From positions 1 through 36,775 of the IMG/VR virus record IMGVR_UViG_3300024344_000052: DNA of 36,775 bases; one strand, written 5' to 3'. Made by a program: the position numbers and the translations under genes. Below, in pieces: positions 24,222 through 30,186 of the stretch (positions within the stretch are counted from its first letter, which is position 1; the number at the start of each line of letters is the position of its first letter). Below the pieces are notes generated by a model. That model had not been told where the DNA came from. It saw only the letters and a program-made list of their open reading frames with translations, and searched no databases. This stretch comes from a virus.

Positions 24222-24267
24222 AAAAAAAGCCGAGCGCTAATGACTTGCGTCATCAACAACCCGGCTT
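24222..24267 (-). terminator. Intrinsic terminator just upstream of the capsid gene
   Basis: On the minus strand AAGCCG (24262-24267) pairs with CGGCTT (24227-24232). An inner 5-bp stem ATGAC/GTCAT (24240-24253) with a TTGC loop lies inside, and seven U residues follow (24222-24228). It lies about 45 bases downstream of a strong promoter and 16 bases before the capsid start, so capsid expression from that promoter needs readthrough. Confidence 0.75.
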
Positions 24268-24310
24268 CGTGTGTTCCGCCTTTGTGGTTGACTTACCAAA
24301 AATTTTCTAA

Positions 24311-24339
24311 CTTATAGCGCGGAATCCCGCGCGAGTCAA
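24311..24339 (-). promoter_or_regulatory. Sigma70 promoter with palindromic spacer before capsid gene
   Basis: TTGACT (24334-24339) and TATAAG (24311-24316) are exactly 17 bases apart on the minus strand, each five of six to consensus. The spacer contains the perfect inverted repeat GCGCGG-4-CCGCGC, either an operator or a hairpin. The -35 begins at the stop codon of the upstream gene. The transcript would meet the terminator at 24222-24267 after roughly 45 bases, a layout like lambda PR'-tR'. Confidence 0.68.
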
Positions 24340-24657
24340 CTAGCGCCGCTCAATCGCCCGATACCACCGCTCCCAATGCGCCTGATAGCCACCGCCATCG
24401 ACATCAATCACCGCCTGGTACTGTGCATTTTTCACCAGAGCCAGAGTATCCTGCAATATCCCCGCATAGCGACCATTCGACGCCGCCACATAATTCAGCG
24501 TTAAAGGCCACGCCTGGCCGAGCACATCAACACCCGCGCTGTCCTTAAGCGTCACCGAAACTGTGGCATCATTAATCAACGCACCACTGGCCCCATCACT
24601 CAGCGCATCGACCTCGATATAGTTATCGTTACCTACAAAAAGATAATTATTCGACAT
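24340..24657 (-). CDS. Hypothetical virion protein, 105 residues, Ig-like
   Basis: A 105-residue beta-rich protein (NYIEVDALSDGASGALINDA, VSVTLKDSAGVDVLG, GRYAGILQDTLALVKNAQYQ). The strand pattern suggests a small immunoglobulin-like fold, common in capsid or fibre decoration proteins. It overlaps the fibre gene by 11 bases, so it is translationally coupled to it. Confidence 0.6.
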   Translation of the reverse strand: MSNNYLFVGNDNYIEVDALSDGASGALINDATVSVTLKDSAGVDVLGQAWPLTLNYVAASNGRYAGILQDTLALVKNAQYQAVIDVDGGGYQAHWERWYRAIERR

Positions 24658-26350
24658 AATTCAACCGTATTTCAGCACCCACAGCCGGGACAGACTTCAC
24701 CGCCGCCTCAAGCCAGCCCGAGGCCGCAATATACGAACCCAATACACCACTTGCCGCAGCCTCAGCCAGAGCAGTCACCGATAAAGGAATCTGTGTCGTC
24801 ATCGAAGCCGACGCCAAAGCATCCGCCAGAGCAGCCCCCGACAAACCCTGCTCAGCGGTCAAATCGCCCTGGGCAAGTGCCTGGGCCAGAGCAGCAGCAT
24901 CAAATGTTATTTGAGCCGACAAATCACCGCTGCTATTCGCCACAGAAACCACCGCGCCCTCCAGACGGATAATGGTTGATAGCCCACCGGATACAGACAC
25001 AAACGCCTGAGCCTGACCGGCCAGATCGATACCCGTATCAAGATCACCCGTCGCCGCAGCCTCGCCGGAGACAGCACCCGATAAACCAGAACCCGGCGAG
25101 GTCAAATCGGCCGAGGCCAAGGACTCAACCAGAGCCGAGCCGGACAAAGTAATTTGTGTGCTAATTTGCCCCTGAGCACTGGCATCCGCCGCGGCATCGC
25201 CGCTAAACAGCGCCCCGGCATCCAGACTGCCAGTCGCTAGTGCTTCGGCCAGGGCAGCGCCCGAAAATTCTATTTTTGCAGTCAGAGAGCCATTGGCCGT
25301 GACTACCGAGGCAGCCACACCGGACAGATCAATACCCGTATCCAAAGCACCACCCGCCAGGGCATCACCCAGAGCTGCACCCGTGACCTCAATACCCGTC
25401 GTTATCGAACCGCTGGCACTGGCATCACCCGAAGCATCACCCTGCATTGAGATCCCGGTCTGCAAATCACCCGAGGCCGAGACATTGCCCGCGGCATCGC
25501 CTGCGAGATCTGCAGCCGGACCCCCGGTCGATGTACTTACCCAAACCAGCCGCGGTTTCGGACGAAGAGGCGAGAATGCATCATAATGCAGATGCATCAG
25601 CATATCGTCGGTCAAACAAAGCCCATCGATAAAATACAAAAAGTGAAACCACCCCTTGAACGTCCGATCTGCCGTCGTTCCGGTACGGGCAATCTTGGTT
25701 GGATCATTATTAAAAGTGACATCCCCGGTTTTGTCCTCGGATGACGATACAAATGAACCGGAGCCGTCGATTGATTTAAGTGTGTATTGCGATCCGTCGT
25801 AAGTGACCGCGATCAAATTGAGTCTTTTATCAACACTCAAGTTTCCGGCGAACAAAGTCTCAAGCGCCCGACTCCCGCCAAATCCAACGCGTGAGCGCGC
25901 AGTAATATTTCCGCCCGAATTCTGAGTGCCAAACATAAACGTATGGTCACCCATAGCGGTTCCGACATCTTTGGCAAAACAACGGTAGTCTTTCTCAAAA
26001 ACATAGTCGCCCGACTGAAAGCTAAGCCCAGCTACCGCGCTGAACAATTGCCTGTTTTTAATCGGGATATTGTTCGTGCCTAGATCATAATGATTCGCTG
26101 GATTATCCTCAAACCGAGCACCCAAACCAATCGCATAATCATTAAATACCGGGTTAATCGGGATCGATCCAACCGCATCAAAATCAAACCCCTTTCTCAA
26201 TCCGAGATTGACCAGCCTTTTTTGGTTAAACAAATACGCGACAGATAAATGGCTACCAATCAGGTCGTCTTCATCCGCGCAAACATCATAAAGCGGCTTA
26301 AAGCCGGGCGGTGATGTATTAAACAGTTTTGATTGTGCGAAGTAGCCCAC
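24647..26350 (-). CDS. Repeat-rich virion fibre with LamG-like N-terminus
   Basis: A 567-residue protein. Residues 1-270 look like a concanavalin/LamG-like domain (LNLIAVTYDGSQYTLKSIDG, FKGWFHFLYFIDGLCLTDD). Residues about 280-545 are some thirteen tandem 20-residue repeats of the form AALA-x-ALA-x-G-x-L-x-T-x-I-x-L-x-G, for example AALAEALATGSLDAGALFSG. The regular small residues suggest a beta-solenoid or triple-beta fibre. The start is GTG. Position between packaging and capsid genes suggests a head fibre or receptor-contacting appendage. Confidence 0.68.
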   Translation of the reverse strand: MGYFAQSKLFNTSPPGFKPLYDVCADEDDLIGSHLSVAYLFNQKRLVNLGLRKGFDFDAVGSIPINPVFNDYAIGLGARFEDNPANHYDLGTNNIPIKNRQLFSAVAGLSFQSGDYVFEKDYRCFAKDVGTAMGDHTFMFGTQNSGGNITARSRVGFGGSRALETLFAGNLSVDKRLNLIAVTYDGSQYTLKSIDGSGSFVSSSEDKTGDVTFNNDPTKIARTGTTADRTFKGWFHFLYFIDGLCLTDDMLMHLHYDAFSPLRPKPRLVWVSTSTGGPAADLAGDAAGNVSASGDLQTGISMQGDASGDASASGSITTGIEVTGAALGDALAGGALDTGIDLSGVAASVVTANGSLTAKIEFSGAALAEALATGSLDAGALFSGDAAADASAQGQISTQITLSGSALVESLASADLTSPGSGLSGAVSGEAAATGDLDTGIDLAGQAQAFVSVSGGLSTIIRLEGAVVSVANSSGDLSAQITFDAAALAQALAQGDLTAEQGLSGAALADALASASMTTQIPLSVTALAEAAASGVLGSYIAASGWLEAAVKSVPAVGAEIRLNYVE

Positions 26351-26353
26351 GAT

Positions 26354-26806
26354 TTATTTCGCGACTGGGCCAAGGGGACGGTAATAAAGATCGTGCCCGG
26401 CGAGTAAATTCGACGTCGCGGTTTGCAAATAAATATAATATTCTTCGTCGCGCTCGACATTACCCACGCCAAAGACATTAATAGTCGTCGGATTCGTGTC
26501 AAACGGCAGAAAGGCCACCGGCCTCTGATAATTAGTTAAACTAGGGACATCGGCATCTGTAGCAGGCGCGGCAATAATATTCTTTTTTCTGCCGTATATT
26601 ACTGCACCTTCCTGAGCGCCTGCCGGAAAACTCAAATCACCGATCAACACGAATTCCGCGCGGTACGCGTTTTCGCTGGATGCAAGCAAAACAGCAATCG
26701 ATGCAAGCCCAAATGTCCCCGCATTAATCTGCGCAGAGCCGGCCCCATCAATGATTTTGATCTGGTCGCCTTCACCGCGAATCCCTGATCCGGTAGGTAA
26801 TGCCAT
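26354..26806 (-). CDS. Hypothetical virion protein, 150 residues
   Basis: A beta-rich, Gly/Ala-rich protein (GSAQINAGTFGLASIAVLLA; EFVLIGDLSFPAGAQ; EEYYIYLQTATSNLLAG) with no charged helical segments. It lies in the appendage cluster and overlaps the upstream stop (TAATG). No family recognised; likely structural. Confidence 0.58.
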   Translation of the reverse strand: MALPTGSGIRGEGDQIKIIDGAGSAQINAGTFGLASIAVLLASSENAYRAEFVLIGDLSFPAGAQEGAVIYGRKKNIIAAPATDADVPSLTNYQRPVAFLPFDTNPTTINVFGVGNVERDEEYYIYLQTATSNLLAGHDLYYRPLGPVAK

Positions 26807-27303
26807 TACTGCACCCGCGCCTGATTAATCTCGCCCAGCGTCACCGTCGAACGGCCAAACCCGATCCGCTCCAGCACATTTCGATTGCCCCAAGCCATCC
26901 CCTTGAGAGCGGTCTCGTGTGCGGAGCTGATCAGGCCGTCCGCAACAAGCTGAGAAACATTGGCATCATAAACCGCCCGTACACTCGCATCGCTGGTCAA
27001 CAGCGGCGTGTCAGAGCTCATTTCCAATGCTGAAACCGTATTAATCGCCGAGTCCAGCGTGGACCTTTTGACGCCGCCCCATTTATTGACAGAGACCAGA
27101 TAAAATACCGCCGAGTGCTTATCGATATCGACGGGCACCAGAACCATCGTCGTCTCGACGTGGGTTTTTACCTGGGCAGGGGTCATGCCGCTATAAACCG
27201 CGTCCTGCAATTCAGTGCGCAGTTTTGATAAATCGCCCGCCTGGGCGAAAGACCAGGCGAGTAACAGCACGATTAACAAGCCAAAATGTTTAGCCCGAAT
27301 CAT
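26806..27303 (-). CDS. Exported protein of unknown function, 165 residues
   Basis: A clear Sec signal peptide: basic MIRAKHF, hydrophobic GLLIVLLLAWSF, then AQA with probable cleavage before GDLSKL. The mature part (TPAQVKTHVETTMVLVPVDI; HSAVFYLVSVNKWGG; ADGLISSAHETALKGMAWGN) matches no family I recognise. An exported protein among virion genes is unusual; periplasmic exclusion, lysis or host-surface modification are possible. It overlaps both neighbours by TAATG. Confidence 0.62.
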   Translation of the reverse strand: MIRAKHFGLLIVLLLAWSFAQAGDLSKLRTELQDAVYSGMTPAQVKTHVETTMVLVPVDIDKHSAVFYLVSVNKWGGVKRSTLDSAINTVSALEMSSDTPLLTSDASVRAVYDANVSQLVADGLISSAHETALKGMAWGNRNVLERIGFGRSTVTLGEINQARVQ

Positions 27304-27743
27304 TAGTTGTCTTCCTGAATCGTCAACGCTCCCGCCGCAAAACTCGGGGCCGCATCGCCGTTATTAATCGTTTTACTGGTTGTCAAAGCCGCCTGATACA
27401 GCAAATTCCCCCCGGACAGTGCATCAAAAATGCCAAAATGCGTCACTACGCCCCAGTTCGCCGTCGGAGCAGCAAACGTCACTGCATTATTATTGCTCGT
27501 GGTCCCACCGGTACCGGATGAGGCCACCGTCGATCCAGGCGCTTGCGTCCCCGCCCAATTCGCCAAAGAACTGGCCACCGCAATCCGCGCATACGCACCC
27601 CCTGCAACCTCAACACCACCGCCCGCATCGGACGGAGCGCCGGTAAACAGCGCGATAAAAACGCTGGTCGGAGCCGTAAACGGCTGACCGCGCAGAATAA
27701 AATCAGTCAGCGCATTTTCTAAATAATCAGTTTTTGCAGTCAT
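27303..27743 (-). CDS. Virion protein, possibly Gp80-type fibre/decoration
   Basis: A 146-residue protein: DYLENALTDFILRGQPFTAP, TSVFIALFTGAPSD, then GAYARIAVASSLANW, THFGIFDALSGGNLLYQAAL. This layout (net-forming start, FIALFT, GIFDA, LLYQA) is common in small phage structural proteins of the Gp80 type. ATGAGG lies before the ATG. The exact role is unknown. Confidence 0.65.
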   Translation of the reverse strand: MTAKTDYLENALTDFILRGQPFTAPTSVFIALFTGAPSDAGGGVEVAGGAYARIAVASSLANWAGTQAPGSTVASSGTGGTTSNNNAVTFAAPTANWGVVTHFGIFDALSGGNLLYQAALTTSKTINNGDAAPSFAAGALTIQEDN

Positions 27744-27758
27744 AGTTGCCTCATTTGC

Positions 27759-27863
27759 TTACCAACTCCCCGTCAGTAAAAATCGAATAAAAAAAATAAT
27801 CCCGCCAACACACATAAAAATGGGCAGTACGTGGAACAAAAAATAAACAAGCGTCCGAAACAT
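27759..27863 (-). CDS. Small hydrophobic protein, 34 residues
   Basis: The frame opens at ATG 27863 (MFRTLVYFLFHVLPIFMCVG) and is almost wholly a membrane segment (IIFFIRFLL), ending TGSW. GCTGAG precedes the ATG. It begins just after a terminator and ends 16 bases before the next gene. It could be a small membrane or lysis protein; short length keeps confidence modest. Confidence 0.48.
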   Translation of the reverse strand: MFRTLVYFLFHVLPIFMCVGGIIFFIRFLLTGSW

Positions 27864-27875
27864 ATCTCAGCCAAT

Positions 27876-27909
27876 AAAAAAGCCCGGAATCGCGAAAGCG
27901 AAACCGGGC
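27876..27909 (-). terminator. Intrinsic terminator after the zinc-ribbon gene
   Basis: On the minus strand GCCCGG (27904-27909) pairs with CCGGGC (27882-27887), with an inner CGC-GAAA-GCG stem-loop, then six U residues (27876-27881). It ends the zinc-ribbon transcript, yet same-strand structural genes begin 13 bases further on. Confidence 0.78.
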
Positions 27910-27977
27910 TCTGATGTGCCAGCACTAGGGTTTGTAAGAAAGCTATTCCTTTTTCAAGAAAAAATCAAGTTCTAAAA

Positions 27978-28181
27978 CTAAGAAACTTTAAGCCGCACAG
28001 GAACAGACACCCAGGTTTTGCAATTTTTGCAAAGCGCTTCCGACTTGGGATGAAAACGGATTACCGGAGACCGCAAAGCCTGGCCGTCAAATATCAGCTT
28101 AAAGCAGCTTGGGCACTCGACTGGTGGAGGATTAAAACCTGCAGATATTGATACGACCTTTCTGTAAACGCGGACAGACAA
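27978..28181 (-). CDS. Com-like small zinc-ribbon protein
   Basis: A 67-residue protein with ECPSCFKLIFDGQALRSP and ALCKNCKTWVSVP, giving CPSC-x24-CKNC, a four-Cys zinc ribbon like phage Com-type regulators. It has its own promoter (28225-28254) and terminator (27876-27909), so it is a single-gene unit. The start appears to be TTG 28181 behind GGTGG. Com in Mu activates translation of mom; no mom gene is seen here. Confidence 0.55.
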   Translation of the reverse strand: MSVRVYRKVVSISAGFNPPPVECPSCFKLIFDGQALRSPVIRFHPKSEALCKNCKTWVSVPVRLKVS

Positions 28182-28224
28182 TCAAACCACCATATATTGT
28201 GTTTCAATATCGATAATAATACAT

Positions 28225-28254
28225 GTTATAGTGGATCTTGTCGTTGATTGTCAT
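28225..28254 (-). promoter_or_regulatory. Sigma70 promoter for the zinc-ribbon gene
   Basis: ATGACA (28249-28254) and TATAAC (28225-28230) with an 18-base spacer on the minus strand, each five of six to consensus. The -35 region shares the 8-mer AATGACAA with the early promoter at 6.65 kb, so the same repressor could bind both. Confidence 0.58.
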
Positions 28255-28255
28255 T

Positions 28256-28289
28256 AAAAAAGCCCCGCCAGAATCAACCAACGGGGCTT
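28256..28289. terminator. Intrinsic terminator of the antirepressor operon
   Basis: AAGCCCCG (28260-28267) pairs with CGGGGCTT (28282-28289), with a 14-base loop. On the minus strand six U residues follow (28256-28261). It ends the minus-strand antirepressor unit. On the plus strand the U-tract is weak (TTTATACTTT), so it may pass transcription into the tRNA-like gene. Confidence 0.75.
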
Positions 28290-28318
28290 TATACTTTCTT
28301 CGACGAGCTCTTTATGAT

Positions 28319-28390
28319 GGCGGGGTGGCCGAATGGACAGGCGGAAGGGTCGCAATCTTTCAAATACCGGTTCGAATCCGGTCCCCGCCT
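28319..28390 (+). tRNA. tRNA-like gene, predicted anticodon CGC, identity unclear
   Basis: A full cloverleaf of 72 bases can be drawn. The acceptor is GGCGGGG/CCCCGCC (7 bp) and the D arm is GCC/GGC with GG in the loop. The anticodon arm is GAAGG/TCTTT with two G-U pairs and loop GTCGCAA; the variable loop is CAAAT. The T arm is ACCGG-TTCGAAT-CCGGT. The discriminator is T and CCA is not encoded (CA follows). The seven-base loop gives anticodon CGC (Ala GCG codon), but the G3:U70 pair and A73 of tRNA-Ala are absent. U73 and the 3-bp D stem look more like tRNA-Cys. It lies on the plus strand between minus-strand genes. Confidence 0.62.
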
Positions 28391-28485
28391 CACTCTTTAG
28401 CTCACCGGGTTGCGGAGCTGCACAACCCGACAACTTCAATTATGGTTCCCCAAACCCACTACGTCAACCCCCGCCGTCACCGCCG

Positions 28486-28719
28486 TCAACTACCGGACAC
28501 CCGCTGACCCGCCTCATCCATCCACATCCGAATCGACACCAGATCATCTTCCACCGACTTTAAAACCTCCGCCAGCCCCGTAGAGCAGGGCACCGACAGC
28601 ATAATCTCGCCAAAATCATCGGTCACTACTGTCCCGGCCAGAAACTGCACCTTACCAATCGCCTTCTCCACCCGCTCATCCGCGGCCGATGCCGTCATAA
28701 TCCGATTACAGCTACACAT
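28486..28719 (-). CDS. Hypothetical protein, 77 residues, after the antirepressor
   Basis: From ATG 28719 (MCSCNRIMTASAADER, behind GAGGGGG) a small protein with VEKAIGKVQFLAGTVVTDDF and an acidic helical end (LAEVLKSVEDDLVSIRMWMD). It overlaps the antirepressor by 8 bases and ends before the terminator at 28256-28289. No family recognised. Confidence 0.58.
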   Translation of the reverse strand: MCSCNRIMTASAADERVEKAIGKVQFLAGTVVTDDFGEIMLSVPCSTGLAEVLKSVEDDLVSIRMWMDEAGQRVSGS

Positions 28720-29275
28720 CACCCACCCCCTCGCGGCATTCAAGCTGCTTCATCTGAGAAGCCGACAAAATCCCGTCCAACGGCTCGCCAATCTCCGACG
28801 ACAACTTACGCGCCTGCGACAAAAACACCGTCCGAAGCCCCTCATTATTGCACGAGATCGCCTCCTGCAAGGTCAACCGAATCTCCTTACGCACCGCCAA
28901 CCGGTCACGGATCGGCAGCGAAGGCGGCTGCGCCGCGATGTTTTTTATCAACTGCCGCTCGCACTCGATGAAATAGCGCCGGGCTTCCTTGCCCTTTGGG
29001 GTGCGCTCGACCATAGAGAGTTCCTTGGCCATGTCTAGGGTTAGGTTGTAGTCGATTACCTTGCGCGAGCCTCCTCGACCTTTTGAAATAATAATTTTAT
29101 TATTCCAAACAAAATCTATACCATCCTGAAAGTCATACTGTTTTATGCGTAATGCCATCCAGTTTCCAAAACGAGAACGGCATCCGAGGAACGCGTGAAG
29201 CGTTCGACCGTCTACGATGTTTTGAGAAATGTTTCCAATTTCCCCGGTGAAGACCGGAATCAGTTGATTGGACAT
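28712..29275 (-). CDS. AntA/AntB-type phage antirepressor
   Basis: A 187-residue protein. Residues 20-110 (IVDGRTLHAFLGCRSRFGNW, KQYDFQDGIDF, DYNLTLDMAKELSMVERTPK, GKEARRYFIECERQL) match the AntA antirepressor domain. The C-terminus is helical and may bind the target. Antirepressors inactivate CI-type repressors to induce prophages. The ATG has AAAGAGG in front. Its long, highly structured leader and nearby promoter-terminator pair suggest tight RNA-level control, as with antisense-controlled ant in P22-like phages. Confidence 0.82.
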   Translation of the reverse strand: MSNQLIPVFTGEIGNISQNIVDGRTLHAFLGCRSRFGNWMALRIKQYDFQDGIDFVWNNKIIISKGRGGSRKVIDYNLTLDMAKELSMVERTPKGKEARRYFIECERQLIKNIAAQPPSLPIRDRLAVRKEIRLTLQEAISCNNEGLRTVFLSQARKLSSEIGEPLDGILSASQMKQLECREGVGDV

Positions 29276-29305
29276 AGTAGTACCTCTTTGATTTCATTTA
29301 TATGA

Positions 29306-29389
29306 AGCCCAATAGGGCGCCGGGAGCTAAATACCGCAAAGAGACGGCCGGAATATTCCCCGAAGGTCTTGTATTATCCGACTCCCGGC
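29306..29389 (-). ncRNA. Structured 5' leader of the antirepressor mRNA
   Basis: On the minus strand GCCGGGAG (29382-29389) pairs perfectly with CTCCCGGC (29319-29326), closing a 55-base internal region. Inside, AATAC/GTATT and AGAC/GTCT helices can stack, with CCUUCGGG and the palindrome GGAATATTCC at the top. A separate GCCC-TATT-GGGC hairpin (29307-29318) adjoins the closing helix. The element ends about 30 bases before the antirepressor ATG. Nested complementarity this dense suggests a cis-acting RNA; no known riboswitch class is recognised. Confidence 0.5.
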
Positions 29390-29413
29390 ATAAACCGAGA
29401 TAGTGAAAGGCAT

Positions 29414-29441
29414 AAAAAAGCCGCAAGACTTTCGGGTGCGG
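29414..29441 (-). terminator. Intrinsic terminator in the antirepressor leader
   Basis: On the minus strand CCGCA (29437-29441) pairs with TGCGG (29421-29425), then C and six U residues (29414-29419). The 5' arm also belongs to an alternative palindrome GCGGATATCCGC (29438-29449), so the two folds exclude one another, as in attenuators. Confidence 0.6.
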
Positions 29442-29482
29442 ATATCCGCTCTTTGAGGAGTATTTAAGCTCCGAACCTTGAG

Positions 29483-29509
29483 ATTATGCCTGTTTTTATG
29501 TATTGTCAA
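29483..29509 (-). promoter_or_regulatory. Promoter upstream of the antirepressor leader
   Basis: A perfect TTGACA (29504-29509) on the minus strand is followed by CATAAT (29483-29488) at a 15-base spacing; TAATCT at 17 bases is an alternative -10. The RNA would begin near 29476 and meet a terminator after about 60 bases, before the antirepressor gene. Confidence 0.55.
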
Positions 29510-29631
29510 GTGAACATATTGCGTTTTACGACAGCAGTTGTACATCGAACAAAGATTCGAACGAAGCGTATAAATAGAATTATAAAATACGGATAGTCTA
29601 TTCTAAAGGGAAAGATTAGAGGAGATGAAAA

Positions 29632-30021
29632 ATGAATTTTATTAACAAGATTATTGCTTGGCATTCCAAAGAGGAATGTCAGCACACAGTACAAGTAGGC
29701 TTGCATGTTTTGATTACAAAAGAAGAGAATCTTTGGTCTGCACAAGGGCTGGAAATTGATTATGCAGCATGTGGAACCAGTTTAGAAGATGTAAAATATC
29801 GATTTGAACAGGGCTTGGACAGGACAATTAAGACCTACCTTAAAAAATGCCAGAGTATCCAGAATTTAATAAACCCCGCGCCAAGTGATGAGTGGGTGGA
29901 ATACATGAAATGTGCGTCCCATCCTCATTTAAGTATGAAAATCTGTCAGCTGGTTCCGGAAGATAACGAATTCTCTATGATAAATCACATCGGATTTATC
30001 GATAAAACTGCTACAGCTTAG
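29632..30021 (+). CDS. Plus-strand moron, HicB-like fold suspected
   Basis: A 129-residue protein behind AGGAGATGAAAA. The middle (VQVGLHVLITKEENLWSAQG, LEIDYAACGTSLEDVKYRFE) gives a beta-beta-alpha pattern like HicB/partially degraded RNase H-like domains. It stands alone on the plus strand inside a minus-strand operon, in AT-rich sequence unlike its neighbours, with its own AT-rich upstream region (TATAAA near 29571). These are signs of a recently acquired lysogenic-conversion gene. No HicA-like partner is beside it. Function unknown. Confidence 0.65.
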   Translation: MNFINKIIAWHSKEECQHTVQVGLHVLITKEENLWSAQGLEIDYAACGTSLEDVKYRFEQGLDRTIKTYLKKCQSIQNLINPAPSDEWVEYMKCASHPHLSMKICQLVPEDNEFSMINHIGFIDKTATA

Positions 30022-30082
30022 TGCGGCTACCAAAAGATGAATTGGACGGGGCATTATCCAGGGATCGTGTAATTATCACAAA

Positions 30083-30097
30083 AGGGGTCAGACCCCT
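30083..30097. repeat. Short perfect palindrome AGGGGTCAGACCCCT
   Basis: A 15-base palindrome with a single central base lies between the moron and the minor head gene, flanked by AAAA and AAAC. Such GGGGTC-x-GACCCC units are common extragenic palindromes in proteobacteria and can also terminate transcripts. Only one copy is seen here. Confidence 0.4.
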
Positions 30098-30186
30098 AAA
30101 CACTTTAAACACTAACCGTCCCGGTCACCAAAAAGTACATTCATAATTTTATCTCAGGCCAGTCCTGCTTCATAAACCAATCGATA

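Noticed and set aside
28319-28390. tRNA-like gene as attP
   Set aside because: attP sites usually carry only the 3' part of a tRNA and lie next to the integrase; this is a whole tRNA-like fold some 24 kb away.
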